Both the position numbers and the translations under genes were made by a program. A stretch of 52,925 nucleotides of DNA from Colivivens sp963626085 (GTDB lineage: Bacteria > Bacteroidota > Bacteroidia > Bacteroidales > Bacteroidaceae), in NCBI GenBank assembly GCA_963626085.1, contig CAVFVJ010000005.1:1-52925 (forward strand), read 5' to 3'. The notes under the pieces are model-generated. The model ran no database searches, was not told the origin of the DNA, and saw nothing but the letters and a program-made list of their open reading frames with translations. Shown here in pieces: positions 8,266 to 17,967 of the stretch; position 1 is the first letter of the stretch, and each line of letters starts with the position of its first letter.

Positions 8266-8562
8266 ATGGAAGGGTACAAGCTGACAATACACGTAGCGAT
8301 AGACGGAGTGACACTACCGATGACCGTCACCAGCGCGGACGAGGAGGAAATCATCCGGAAGGCCGCAAGCAACGTGAATCAGTTGCTCATCAAAGTACGT
8401 GAGAAGTACAGCGCTGTCCCCAACGACAGATATTATGATGTGATGGTGATGCTCAATTCCGAAGTCAAGGCACTCAACGCAGCAAAGGAGAGCGACTCCG
8501 CTCCTGTGTTCGAAGTGCTGGACGACATCGAGAAAGACATTGACGCACTGCTCGCAGAGTAA
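8266..8562 (+). CDS. zapA: Cell division protein ZapA
   Basis: 98 residues, the usual ZapA length. The N-terminal beta part (KLTIHVAIDGVTLPMTV) is followed by a long helix containing EEIIRKAASNVNQLLIKVRE and a C-terminal coiled coil, the order seen in ZapA. ZapA binds FtsZ protofilaments and crosslinks them at the division site. It sits between the coiled-coil gene and rny; 124 bases separate it from rny, in which no further gene is evident. Confidence 0.9.
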   Translation: MEGYKLTIHVAIDGVTLPMTVTSADEEEIIRKAASNVNQLLIKVREKYSAVPNDRYYDVMVMLNSEVKALNAAKESDSAPVFEVLDDIEKDIDALLAE

Positions 8563-8686
8563 TGACATTCTGTCTGCCCCACCCTATCGTACACAATCAG
8601 AAAACCACACGCACAATTTCAGAATGCATACGGCAACGATGCAGACTGGCTTTGTGCGTATTAATAATAACAAAAACAAACAGACA

Positions 8687-10228
8687 ATGTCAACAACAAC
8701 CATTATTATCGTATCAGCGGTAGCACTCATCATAGGAGCCGCCATCGGATATGTTCTGTTCAGATATATTCTAAAACAGAGTTACAACAGATCCATTACC
8801 GAAGCACAAAAGGAAGCTGAGAACATAAAGAACAAGAAGCTCCTTGAAGTGAAAGAGAAATTCCTCAACAAGAAAGCAGAACTGGAAAAGGAAGTGGCAC
8901 AGCGCAACTCCAAATTCCAGCAGATAGAGAACAAACTCAAGCAGAGAGAAATATCACTCAACCAGCGTCATGAGGAACTCATCCGCAGGAAGCAGGAATG
9001 CGACAGTCTCAACCAAAGTCTTGAGGCAAAGATTGCCAACAACGACAAGAAACGTGCCGAACTCGAAGAGCTCACTGCACAGGAGCGCACCAAACTGGAG
9101 CAAATCAGCGGTCTCTCAGCTGAACAGGCGAAGGAACACCTCGTACAAAGCATGAAGGACGAGGCAAGGGCACAGGCACAGCAGTACATCAACGAGATTG
9201 TTGACGATGCCAAACTCACTGCCAACAAAGAGGCTAAACGGATTGTCATACAGACCATACAGCGTGTCGCTACGGAAACAGCCATCGAAAACTCCATCAC
9301 CGTATTCCATCTGGAGAACGATGAGATAAAGGGAAGAGTCATAGGACGCGAAGGGCGTAATATCAGGGCATTGGAAGCAGCAACAGGTACCGAACTTGTT
9401 GTCGACGACACTCCAGAAGCTATCGTCATCAGTGCGTTCGACCCGGTACGCCGCGAGATTTGCCGACTTGCACTACATCAACTCGTAGCTGACGGTAGAA
9501 TACACCCAGCACGTATCGAAGAGGTTGTAAACAAAGTGAAGAAACAACTTGAAGAGGAAATCATTGAGACTGGAAAGCGCACTGCCATCGACATGGGAAT
9601 TCACGGACTCCACCCTGAGCTCATACGACTGATAGGTAAGATGAAATACCGCTCATCCTATGGACAGAACCTGTTGCAGCACGCACGCGAGACAGCCAAC
9701 TTGTGTGCTGTCATGGCTGCGGAACTGGGACTGAACCCCAAGAAAGCACGTCGTGCCGGACTCCTCCACGATATAGGAAAGGTGCCTGACGAAGATCCAG
9801 AAACTCCACACGCACTCTACGGAGCGAAGATTGCCGAGCAGTGCAAGGAAAAACCAGATATCGTGAATGCAATTGGAGCACACCACGATGAGGTAGAGAT
9901 GACAACCCTGTTGGCTCCGATAGTACAGGTGTGCGATGCTATCTCAGGTGCACGCCCGGGTGCACGCCGAGAGATTGTTGAGGCGTACATCAAACGTCTG
10001 CACGACCTTGAAGAACTGGCAATGAGCTATCCTGGAGTAACCAAGACCTACGCCATTCAGGCTGGTCGCGAACTGCGTGTCATCGTGGGTGCGGACAAGA
10101 TTTCGGATGCAGACATCGAGATTCTCAGCGCAGACATCGCGAAGAAGATACAGAACGAGATGACCTACCCTGGACAAGTGAAGATCACTGTCATCCGTGA
10201 GACCCGTTCCGTAAGTTTCGCCAAATAA
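8687..10228 (+). CDS. rny: Ribonuclease Y
   Basis: 513 residues from the ATG at 8687; upstream in-frame codons are rejected because the membrane anchor follows this ATG. Domain order: N-terminal membrane helix (about 5-27, IIIVSAVALIIGAAIGYVLF), long coiled coil (about 30-190), KH domain with IKGRVIGREGRNIRALE (about 205-225) and HD phosphohydrolase domain with LLHDIGKV and GAHHDEVE (His-Asp metal ligands). RNase Y is a membrane-bound endonuclease that starts mRNA decay. Full length and all motifs are intact. Confidence 0.96.
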   Translation: MSTTTIIIVSAVALIIGAAIGYVLFRYILKQSYNRSITEAQKEAENIKNKKLLEVKEKFLNKKAELEKEVAQRNSKFQQIENKLKQREISLNQRHEELIRRKQECDSLNQSLEAKIANNDKKRAELEELTAQERTKLEQISGLSAEQAKEHLVQSMKDEARAQAQQYINEIVDDAKLTANKEAKRIVIQTIQRVATETAIENSITVFHLENDEIKGRVIGREGRNIRALEAATGTELVVDDTPEAIVISAFDPVRREICRLALHQLVADGRIHPARIEEVVNKVKKQLEEEIIETGKRTAIDMGIHGLHPELIRLIGKMKYRSSYGQNLLQHARETANLCAVMAAELGLNPKKARRAGLLHDIGKVPDEDPETPHALYGAKIAEQCKEKPDIVNAIGAHHDEVEMTTLLAPIVQVCDAISGARPGARREIVEAYIKRLHDLEELAMSYPGVTKTYAIQAGRELRVIVGADKISDADIEILSADIAKKIQNEMTYPGQVKITVIRETRSVSFAK

Positions 10229-10250
10229 ACAATGCTGCAACTACAAGACT

Positions 10251-11744
10251 ATGAGGCACAAACAGTATCTGATTGTCTTGGCAGTTGTAGCCACACACTG
10301 CTCCGCACAAGTGACGCCACTTGTGCGGGACATTTCGTATATGGCTGAAACCAACGCTGTGGTAAGCGACAACAGCACTGCCCCTTTTTGGTTCACCAAT
10401 AACAAATATGGTCTGTCGTCCGCTGAAGGCAATTCGGGTTACCTTCGCACTGCTGTCAGACGTGACTTGAGTGCTGACTCCACACGCACATGGCGCATAG
10501 GATACGGAGCGGACTTAGTGGTTCCTGTGAACCACACATCAGACTTTTTTGTACACCAACTCTACGCACAGGTCGGATACAAGCGTTTCCGCCTCACCCT
10601 CGGAGCCAAGGAACTGCCTATGGAGTTCAACAACAGGGAACTGAGCTCGGGCGATATGGTGATAGGATGTAATGCACGTCCCATACCGCAAGTGAGGATT
10701 GAGATGCCCGACTTCTGGTACATACCCGGGACTGACAGATGGCTCGGGATAAAGGCACATGTATCTTACGGGTGGTACACCGACAACAACTGGCAGGAAG
10801 AGACGACAGAGAAACGCAAGCTCTACTCCACAAACTCACTCTTCCACAGTAAGGCTGTCTATGCCACCTTAGGTCGCAAAGACCGTTTCCCCGTCACCCT
10901 CGAAGGAGGCTTACAGATAGCGACCCAGTTCGGTGGCGAGGCATGGAACGTTTCGCAAAGGGCAGACGACACACGACCTGGTTTCAGTTCGCACGTACAG
11001 ATGGGAAGCGGACTGAAGAACTACTTCAACGCACTTACCATGGGTGGCAGTGACCCAAACGACGGTGACTACCAGAACGCAGAGGGCAATCATCTGGGTA
11101 GTTGGCACGGTAGCGTCACCCTCCACATGCGAGACTGGTCAGTACGCGGCTACTTCGAGCATTTCTTCGAGGATCATTCCCAACTTTTTCTGCAATACGG
11201 GTGGAAGGACATGACATGGGGAGTGGAAGCACACCTGCCTGCCAATCCGTTCGTGTCTGCCGTTGTCATGGAACTGCTCTCGACGAAAGACCAGACTGGT
11301 GGCATCTACCATGACAAGACATCCAGTCTACCCATACAGATAAGCGGAAAGGACAATTATTACTGCAACCATATCTACGGAGGGTGGCAGCACTGGGGCA
11401 TGTCGACTGGCAACCCACTGCTCATCTCCCCTATCTACAACAGCGACGGCAGCATCAGTACCAAGCACAACAGGGTGAAGGCATTCCACACCGGCATTAG
11501 CGGTGACCCGTGCCGGTCGCTCCACTACTGCATCCTCTATACACACATGCGTTCATGGGGCACATACGATGCTCCGCTGCAAGACACAAAGTCCAACCAC
11601 TTCATGTTGGCTGAGCTTACATACAAGCCGTTACGACTCAAGGGATGGTCAGCCACCGCTGCCTTTGGACTCAACCATGGGGACATAATCAAGAACAGCA
11701 CCGGAGTGTCGGTGACACTGAGAAAGGAGGGACTAATCAAATGA
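10251..11744 (+). CDS. Capsule assembly Wzi family outer-membrane protein
   Basis: 497 residues. A signal peptide (about residues 1-19, ending HCSAQ) is followed by alternating beta strands with many aromatic residues, as in an outer-membrane barrel. Sequences such as MAETNAVVSDNSTAPFWFTN near the N-terminus and LGAKELPMEFNNRELSSGDM are typical of Bacteroidetes Wzi-like proteins. E. coli Wzi is a surface lectin that anchors group 1 capsule; here a role in surface polysaccharide or lipid export is likely but not proven. It overlaps the next lipoprotein gene by 4 bases (ATGA), suggesting translational coupling. Confidence 0.85.
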   Translation: MRHKQYLIVLAVVATHCSAQVTPLVRDISYMAETNAVVSDNSTAPFWFTNNKYGLSSAEGNSGYLRTAVRRDLSADSTRTWRIGYGADLVVPVNHTSDFFVHQLYAQVGYKRFRLTLGAKELPMEFNNRELSSGDMVIGCNARPIPQVRIEMPDFWYIPGTDRWLGIKAHVSYGWYTDNNWQEETTEKRKLYSTNSLFHSKAVYATLGRKDRFPVTLEGGLQIATQFGGEAWNVSQRADDTRPGFSSHVQMGSGLKNYFNALTMGGSDPNDGDYQNAEGNHLGSWHGSVTLHMRDWSVRGYFEHFFEDHSQLFLQYGWKDMTWGVEAHLPANPFVSAVVMELLSTKDQTGGIYHDKTSSLPIQISGKDNYYCNHIYGGWQHWGMSTGNPLLISPIYNSDGSISTKHNRVKAFHTGISGDPCRSLHYCILYTHMRSWGTYDAPLQDTKSNHFMLAELTYKPLRLKGWSATAAFGLNHGDIIKNSTGVSVTLRKEGLIK

Positions 11745-12160
11745 CAAGGAACACGCTTTTGCTTTTGCTCACGCTCGTGCTGGCGGCATGCGACAAGACA
11801 GACGTCAACGGAGACCTCGACGGCAACTGGCAACTCACCAGTTGGGTGGACAGGCAGTCGGGCGACACCGTGGCAACTAACCACAACCGCAGGATATACT
11901 ACACTGTCAAGTACGACATACTGCAGACAAGAGATTTGGACAAGGGCTACGACACCTTCCACCTATCCTACTTCCACTACACGAGAGACTCCCTCTTCAT
12001 CGACCGCACGTTCCACCGTCCGTTCGATACAGAAGAACCGATAGACTCACTCGCACGGTACGGTTGTACGCAAGACGGCAAATTCGCCATCAAGACACTT
12101 ACAGGCAAACGACTCGTGCTGTCAAACGACCGAAGCGAACTTACCTTCCGCAAATACTAA
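11741..12160 (+). CDS. Lipocalin-like lipoprotein
   Basis: 139 residues from the ATG at 11741, which overlaps the stop codon of the upstream gene and has a strong AAAGGAGG site 9 bases ahead. A lipoprotein signal ends LTLVLAAC (Cys at about 17). The mature part begins with GDLDGNWQLTSWVDRQSGDT, the GxW start of lipocalin-like domains, and continues in beta strands to LSNDRSELTFRKY. Such proteins usually bind small hydrophobic ligands or act as barrel accessories; ligand unknown. Coupling to the Wzi-like gene suggests that the two act together in the envelope. Confidence 0.8.
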   Translation: MTRNTLLLLLTLVLAACDKTDVNGDLDGNWQLTSWVDRQSGDTVATNHNRRIYYTVKYDILQTRDLDKGYDTFHLSYFHYTRDSLFIDRTFHRPFDTEEPIDSLARYGCTQDGKFAIKTLTGKRLVLSNDRSELTFRKY

Positions 12161-12204
12161 GGGAATTACAATTCTAACCACCAATACAACAAATTGTTAT
12201 ATAT

Positions 12205-15200
12205 ATGGACAAGCAAATAAAGAAAGTCCTGGTTCTCGGCTCTGGTGCGCTGAAGATAGGCCAGGCAGGAGAATTCGACTATTCAGGTTCCCAGGCACTG
12301 AAAGCCCTCAGGGAAGAAGGCATCAGTTCGGTTCTTGTGAATCCGAACATCGCTACTATTCAGACATCTGAAGGTATCGCTGACAAGGTTTATTTCCTTC
12401 CAGTGACACCTTTTTTTGTAACCGGCATCATCAAGAAGGAACGTCCCGACGGCATCCTCCTTGCCTTCGGAGGACAGACTGCCCTTAACTGTGGCACGGA
12501 ACTGTTCCTCAACGGCACTCTGAAGGAATATGGGGTGACCGTACTCGGCACATCGGTAGAGGCAATCATGAACACGGAAGACCGTGATCTTTTCGTAAAG
12601 CAACTCGACCAGATAAGTATCAAGACCCCGGTCAGTCACGCAGTGGAGAACATGGACGATGCTGTCAAGGCGGCAAGAGAGATTGGTTACCCAGTCATGA
12701 TACGTTCCGCATACGCTCTCGGAGGACTCGGAAGCGGTATCTGTCCCAATGAGAACGAGTTCATCAAACTGGCGGAAAGTGCCTTCACTTTCGCCCCACA
12801 GATTCTGGTGGAGGAGTCACTGAAGGGTTGGAAGGAGATTGAGTTCGAGTGCATACGTGACAAGAACGACCATTGCTTCACCGTGGCAAGTATGGAGAAC
12901 TTCGACCCACTGGGCATCCATACAGGTGAGTCCATCGTCGTCGCTCCGACCTGCTCACTCACAGACGAGCAGGTGAAGATGCTGCAGGAACTGACCATAA
13001 AGACTGTACGTCACCTCAATATCGTTGGTGAGTGCAACATACAGTTCGCATTCAACGCAGAGACAAACGACTATCGTGTCATTGAGATTAACGCACGCCT
13101 CAGTCGTTCGTCAGCCTTGGCATCAAAGGCAACTGGCTATCCTCTCGCTTTCGTGGCTGCCAAGATTGCGCTCGGCTATTCTCTCGACCAGATTGGAGAG
13201 ATGGGCACACCAAACTCCGCTTATGTCGCTCCAAGCCTCGACTACATGATTTGCAAGATTCCGCGCTGGGACCTCACCAAGTTCACAGGAGTGAGCCGTC
13301 AAATCGGTTCATCCATGAAGTCTGTGGGTGAGATCATGTCCATCGGCCGCTCGTTCGAGGAGATGATACAGAAGGGGCTGCGAATGATTGGACAGGGCAT
13401 GCACGGATTCGTTGGCAACGACCACACCAAGTTCACGGACCTTGACAGTGAGCTGGCAAACCCGACCGACCTGCGTATCTTCGCCATCGCTCAGGCACTG
13501 GAGGAAGGCTACACCATAGAGCGTATCGAGGAACTGACCAAGATTGACACATGGTTCATCTCTCGTCTTAAGCATATCGTTGACCTCAAGCACCAGTTGC
13601 AGTCACTCAACTCACTTGAAGAGATAACTCCCGAGTTCATGAAGGAGGTGAAGGCATGTGGATTCAGCGACTTCCAGATTGCACGCTTCGTGCTCAAGCC
13701 GTCAGGCAACATGGAAGAGGCAAACCTGCAAGTGCGCAAGTACCGCAAGAGCCTGAATGTACTGCCAGCGGTAAAACGTATCAACACCGTGGCAAGCGAG
13801 CACCCGGAACTGACCAATTACCTCTATATGACCTACGGCACGGAAGGATACGACGTGAACTACTACCACAACGAGAAGTCTGTGGTGGTGCTCGGTTCGG
13901 GTGCCTACCGTATCGGTTCGTCCGTGGAGTTCGACTGGTGTTCTGTAAACGCCATCAACACGGCACGCAAACTGGGATACAAGAGTATCATGATCAACTA
14001 CAACCCAGAGACTGTAAGTACCGACTATGACGTGTGTGACAGACTTTACTTTGACGAACTGTCGTTCGAGCGTGTGCTTGATGTCATCGACCTGGAGCAG
14101 CCACGCGGTGTCATCGTGAGCGTGGGAGGACAGATTCCGAACAACCTGGCAATGAAACTCTACAGACAGGATGTCCCGATACTTGGCACGTCACCTGTCA
14201 GCATCGACCGTGCGGAAAACCGCAACAAGTTCTCTGCGATGCTCGACAAACTGGGCATCGACCAGCCAGCATGGCGTGCTCTCACCTCACACGAGGATAT
14301 CAAAGAGTTTGTCAGCGAGGTTGGCTACCCCGTACTCGTACGTCCGTCATACGTCCTCTCAGGCGCGGCAATGAACGTATGCTACAGCGACGAGGAACTT
14401 GACCGTTTCCTCAACATGGCAACTGAAGTAAGCAAGGACTACCCGGTAGTCGTAAGTCAATTCATGCAGGACACCAAGGAGATCGAGTTCGATGCGGTGG
14501 CACAGCACGGTGAGATAGTGGAGTACGCCATCAGCGAGCACATCGAGTTTGCAGGTGTACACTCAGGTGATGCCACACTGGTGTTCCCTGCGCAACATGT
14601 CTACTACTCGACCATAAGGCAGTTGAAGAAGATAAGCCGACAGATTGCCAAGGAACTCAACATATCCGGACCGTTCAACATACAGTACCTTGCCAAAGGC
14701 TCTACGGTGAAAGTCATCGAGTGCAACCTGCGTGCATCACGCTCGTTCCCGTTCGTGTCGAAAATCCTAAAGCACAACCTCATCGACACTGCCACTCGCA
14801 TCATGCTCGACGCACCATACTCAAAGCCAGACAAGTCGGAGTTCGACATCGACCGCATCGGTGTGAAGGCAAGCCAGTTCTCGTTCGCCCGTCTGCAGAA
14901 CGCAGACCCAGTATTGGGCGTGGACATGAGTTCAACAGGAGAAGTAGGCTGTCTAGGCGACGACATGGGTGAGGCACTCCTCAACGCATTGGTAGCCACA
15001 GGATACAAACTGCCAAAGAAATCAATACTCATCTCTTCTGGTGGTGCACGTGGCAAGATGGACCTACTCGACGCTTGCAAGAAACTGCAGGAGAAGCACT
15101 ATGACATCTATGCGACACACGGCACAGCAAAGTACCTGAACGAAAACGGAGTGAAAGTGACCACTGTTGCATGGCCTGACGAGAATGAAGGTCTGAATGT

Positions 15201-15423
15201 CATGGACATGATTGCACAGCATCAGTTTGAGTTGATTGTCAACGTACCTAAGAACCAGACAAAGCGTGAACTGACCAACGGCTACAGGATACGCCGCGCT
15301 GCCATCGACCACAACATCCCGTTGATGACCAACGCGCGCCTTGCCAAAGCTTTCATCGAGGCATTCACCGACAAGAAACTCGAAGACCTCCAGATTAAGA
15401 GCTGGCAGGAATATGTGAAGTAG
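12205..15423 (+). CDS. carB: Carbamoyl-phosphate synthase large subunit
   Basis: 1072 residues, the normal length. It makes carbamoyl phosphate from ammonia, bicarbonate and two ATP, for arginine and pyrimidine synthesis. Two homologous ATP-grasp halves are visible: the first opens LVLGSGALKIGQAGEFDYSG near residue 10, the second VVVLGSGAYRIGSSVEFDW near residue 561. The C-terminal MGS-like allosteric domain is from about 935 (KSILISSGGARGKMDLL). The small subunit carA is not adjacent: upstream is the lipoprotein gene and downstream is a gene-poor region. carA must therefore lie elsewhere. Confidence 0.97.
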   Translation: MDKQIKKVLVLGSGALKIGQAGEFDYSGSQALKALREEGISSVLVNPNIATIQTSEGIADKVYFLPVTPFFVTGIIKKERPDGILLAFGGQTALNCGTELFLNGTLKEYGVTVLGTSVEAIMNTEDRDLFVKQLDQISIKTPVSHAVENMDDAVKAAREIGYPVMIRSAYALGGLGSGICPNENEFIKLAESAFTFAPQILVEESLKGWKEIEFECIRDKNDHCFTVASMENFDPLGIHTGESIVVAPTCSLTDEQVKMLQELTIKTVRHLNIVGECNIQFAFNAETNDYRVIEINARLSRSSALASKATGYPLAFVAAKIALGYSLDQIGEMGTPNSAYVAPSLDYMICKIPRWDLTKFTGVSRQIGSSMKSVGEIMSIGRSFEEMIQKGLRMIGQGMHGFVGNDHTKFTDLDSELANPTDLRIFAIAQALEEGYTIERIEELTKIDTWFISRLKHIVDLKHQLQSLNSLEEITPEFMKEVKACGFSDFQIARFVLKPSGNMEEANLQVRKYRKSLNVLPAVKRINTVASEHPELTNYLYMTYGTEGYDVNYYHNEKSVVVLGSGAYRIGSSVEFDWCSVNAINTARKLGYKSIMINYNPETVSTDYDVCDRLYFDELSFERVLDVIDLEQPRGVIVSVGGQIPNNLAMKLYRQDVPILGTSPVSIDRAENRNKFSAMLDKLGIDQPAWRALTSHEDIKEFVSEVGYPVLVRPSYVLSGAAMNVCYSDEELDRFLNMATEVSKDYPVVVSQFMQDTKEIEFDAVAQHGEIVEYAISEHIEFAGVHSGDATLVFPAQHVYYSTIRQLKKISRQIAKELNISGPFNIQYLAKGSTVKVIECNLRASRSFPFVSKILKHNLIDTATRIMLDAPYSKPDKSEFDIDRIGVKASQFSFARLQNADPVLGVDMSSTGEVGCLGDDMGEALLNALVATGYKLPKKSILISSGGARGKMDLLDACKKLQEKHYDIYATHGTAKYLNENGVKVTTVAWPDENEGLNVMDMIAQHQFELIVNVPKNQTKRELTNGYRIRRAAIDHNIPLMTNARLAKAFIEAFTDKKLEDLQIKSWQEYVK

Positions 15424-15461
15424 TAGAAACAGGGATCTTACGAAGAGTGCGGTGGGACGTC

Positions 15462-15539
15462 ATGTGGTTCAGCATCGCCTGTTATGTCTATACCGTCATT
15501 TCCCTCATCATCATAATTGCAATGGTGGTGGGGAAATAA
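15462..15539 (+). CDS. Possible 25-residue single-helix membrane protein
   Basis: An ATG at 15462 opens a 25-codon frame, MWFSIACYVYTVISLIIIIA followed by MVVGK. It is one hydrophobic helix with a short basic end. It lies 38 bases after carB and ends 8 bases before a GC-rich hairpin, so it could be the last gene of the carB message. The start context is weak (GGTGGGACGTC), and the frame is open upstream into carB, so it may be chance. Confidence 0.3.
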   Translation: MWFSIACYVYTVISLIIIIAMVVGK

Positions 15540-15546
15540 AAGGAAA

Positions 15547-15583
15547 CCGCCCGACCTTAGGCTTGGTGCTTAAAGTCGGGCGG
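15547..15583 (+). terminator. GC-rich hairpin after carB
   Basis: CCGCCCGAC and GTCGGGCGG form a perfect 9-bp stem with a 19-base loop. The sequence after it (tattgtc) lacks a T run, so termination would be imperfect or factor-assisted. The rest of the stretch 15600-15937 holds only the palindromic element described next and a short gtggg/cccac hairpin near 15806-15826. Confidence 0.65.
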
Positions 15584-15737
15584 TATTGTCTATGTGACTT
15601 ACTGTGAAAATAAAAACCAACTGTGTTTCAATTACTTATAATGCAATATGATTTGCCGTGAAAATAAGATTACGCATAAAACGGCACATATGCAACATAT
15701 TTGCGAGACTCGGAATCTGGCTTAGCTGCCAACAAGA

Positions 15738-15799
15738 TAGTAGGTGCAGTGGCTCACTGCACAGACATTAAGATGTGACGTGAGCCACGTCACCTACTA
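15738..15799 (-). repeat. 62-base twin-hairpin palindromic element, copy 1
   Basis: TAGTAG (15738-15743) and CTACTA (15794-15799) are terminal inverted repeats. Inside are two perfect 8-bp hairpins with 3-base loops: GTGCAGTG-gct-CACTGCAC and GTGACGTG-agc-CACGTCAC, separated by 12 bases. The reverse complement of this copy matches 33376-33437 in size and layout, differing mainly in one loop and the spacer. It is a REP/BIME-like interspersed element located in an intergenic region. Confidence 0.92.
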
Positions 15800-15939
15800 A
15801 TTAAGGTGGGTTCTATAAATTCCCACTAAATTAAGACCTATAGGTCAAAATTACCCACGTTTATACTGTGTTGCTCGCAGCAAACATTGTCACATATCGT
15901 AGACTAATGCTGTCTTGTCAACATAGACGTAGCCTCTGT

Positions 15940-17967
15940 CTATGATTTGCGATGCAAATAGTTCTTTTGACTGGATAAATTTGATGCAAGAAGAGTAACC
16001 ACAAATGGTATGGCTGCATCCAAGTAGGTTATGTCGTAGGTAGACAAAAATACAGATGTCCAATTGTCATATGTATACATACTTAGTCCATAGGATATAA
16101 TCGGAACAAGCAACAATATGACACCCGCATAAAGCATAAGCAGGCCATACTTGCCTTTCCAACTTAACGACATCAGTAATGCAACAAGAACCAGTACCAA
16201 TGCTGCCAACGGGCTTCCCTGTCTGAATTGCAAGGAGAACGGGTTGTTGGCTGCTCCGAATAACTCGTCCGCATTCCATATGACCAAGGGCAGAAAGGTA
16301 AGGACAAACACTCCGATGACGACGACAGGTATTAACAATTGCTTATTCCAACTGAGCCTTATATAGTCGGGAAACAACAGTATGAACAACGGAAAGGCAA
16401 CACTAAGTCTTGTTGACAGCCATACTCCTACGCAGATGGCAAGTACCCACGGAGAATTCTTCAGACTGATGTGATACGCCTGAAGATAATTGATGAATGT
16501 TGCAAGTAACAAGAAATTGGATATCAAGTCACTCCTCACAGCTATTTCGTACCAAAGATTGATGCACATGGCAAGTAAGACGATGGCACAACACGCGGCC
16601 TGACTGCCATATAACTTTCTGATGCTGAAAACAAAGAGCACGGTTGTGAAAATCTCCGACAGACCGACATTATTGAGCAGATAAAACGGTACATGAAACA
16701 ACAGCCATGCAGGGAAAGGAGAAGCATTTCCACCTAAATGGGTCTTTGCCATATATGGGAAATCCCCTTGCAGAAGATATTGGATAGGATAAGCAATGGC
16801 CGACCAACGGTCTACTTTGTTTTCCATGGGATCAAAATGGTATTGCACCGCTAACATCACCACGGCAAATATGATTAAGAGAGGCCAAAACCAACGTGCT
16901 GCCTGTTGTTGCGACAATCTGAGTAACTTACTGTTTGCCAACTGGAGAAATACAGCAAGCACCATACTATAGATGAGGCAGACATAGCCATAATGAGGAG
17001 TAGCCCTCATACTGTATTTACACATGAGCACATAGGAAACACCTATGTATAGAAGAATAGCGAAACCCTGAATAAAATTTCCTTTTAGGCTCAACAGATT
17101 ATTGACCTTTCTGAATACCACACTAATCAATACGGAATAAGTAGAGTAAACACCTATAGATACGATACCAGTAATGAAAGGCATGAAATTATAATGTACG
17201 ATGTAAAGTTCATAACTTATCTTGCCAAACCATTGGAATATGGACAGTTTTTTAAGGGAAGGCAGGAGATAGGGCATGACTATGATGCTCACCGCTAAAG
17301 GAAGTTTGATATTGAGTAAGATAATGTTGAAAGGTAGCGTTCCCTTGATTTGCTGAATGAATGACACTTCCTTGAAGAGCAGAAAGACTAAGCCGTAAGC
17401 TATGATAATGCCACTGTACAGGGCTATCTTCTTTCGTTTCGTCCTGTTGATGGCATCTATATGTTCTGAAACCATATAGCCGCAAAAGAAAGAGAAGGCT
17501 TGCTCGCTAAAGAACTGTTGCTGGAAGATATTGTATATGGCAAAAGCGAACAGTAGTTGTCGAGTGTATTTTGGACATATTGTCCGACAACCCCAGTACA
17601 CCAAATACCAACGCAATATACAGTCTACGAACCACAGGTCTGACCCTGTAAAGGTAAGGTTGTGCAGAAGAACACTCGCCTCGAAGTGTTCCAAGTATGG
17701 TAACTGGAACAAGAACACTACCCAACAGGGTATGATTACACGGACAAGCCTTCTCTTCCAAAATCCTTTTATGCCACGTTTTTTATAGCTTTCATTGATA
17801 CCATAGCCAGATATAAATAAAAATACAGCTACAGCCACGCTGCCGAAAATATTGAAGAAGCGCGGATATCCGTCTATTTGCAAGACAAAGTGCATCAGCA
17901 TAATCAGCAATGCCGACACACCTTGCATCCATAAAGTGTTATTGCGTGATAATATTGTTTCGTTCAT
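15940..17967 (-). CDS. Membrane acyltransferase joined to a GT-C-like half
   Basis: 675 residues, almost all membrane-spanning. The N-terminal half (about 1-335) is an acyltransferase-3 domain: it opens LWMQGVSALLIMLMHF (catalytic-type His) and VFLFISGYGINESYKKRG, and contains FWKRRLVRVIIPCW. The C-terminal half (from about 345) has another set of helices and a loop with YPIQYLLQGDFPYMAKTHLG and FPAWLLFHVPFYLLNN, which resembles the first luminal loop of GT-C glycosyltransferases such as GT87. The fusion suggests coupled sugar transfer and O-acylation of an envelope glycan. The domain names come from motif recall, and the junction could also be an extended acyltransferase. It overlaps nhaC by 4 bases and ends its operon. 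Confidence 0.75.
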   Translation of the reverse strand: MNETILSRNNTLWMQGVSALLIMLMHFVLQIDGYPRFFNIFGSVAVAVFLFISGYGINESYKKRGIKGFWKRRLVRVIIPCWVVFLFQLPYLEHFEASVLLHNLTFTGSDLWFVDCILRWYLVYWGCRTICPKYTRQLLFAFAIYNIFQQQFFSEQAFSFFCGYMVSEHIDAINRTKRKKIALYSGIIIAYGLVFLLFKEVSFIQQIKGTLPFNIILLNIKLPLAVSIIVMPYLLPSLKKLSIFQWFGKISYELYIVHYNFMPFITGIVSIGVYSTYSVLISVVFRKVNNLLSLKGNFIQGFAILLYIGVSYVLMCKYSMRATPHYGYVCLIYSMVLAVFLQLANSKLLRLSQQQAARWFWPLLIIFAVVMLAVQYHFDPMENKVDRWSAIAYPIQYLLQGDFPYMAKTHLGGNASPFPAWLLFHVPFYLLNNVGLSEIFTTVLFVFSIRKLYGSQAACCAIVLLAMCINLWYEIAVRSDLISNFLLLATFINYLQAYHISLKNSPWVLAICVGVWLSTRLSVAFPLFILLFPDYIRLSWNKQLLIPVVVIGVFVLTFLPLVIWNADELFGAANNPFSLQFRQGSPLAALVLVLVALLMSLSWKGKYGLLMLYAGVILLLVPIISYGLSMYTYDNWTSVFLSTYDITYLDAAIPFVVTLLASNLSSQKNYLHRKS

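Noticed and set aside
8563..8686. Possible 6S RNA between zapA and rny
   Set aside because: The gap of 124 bases is short and shows no long central-bulge hairpin; no promoter seen.
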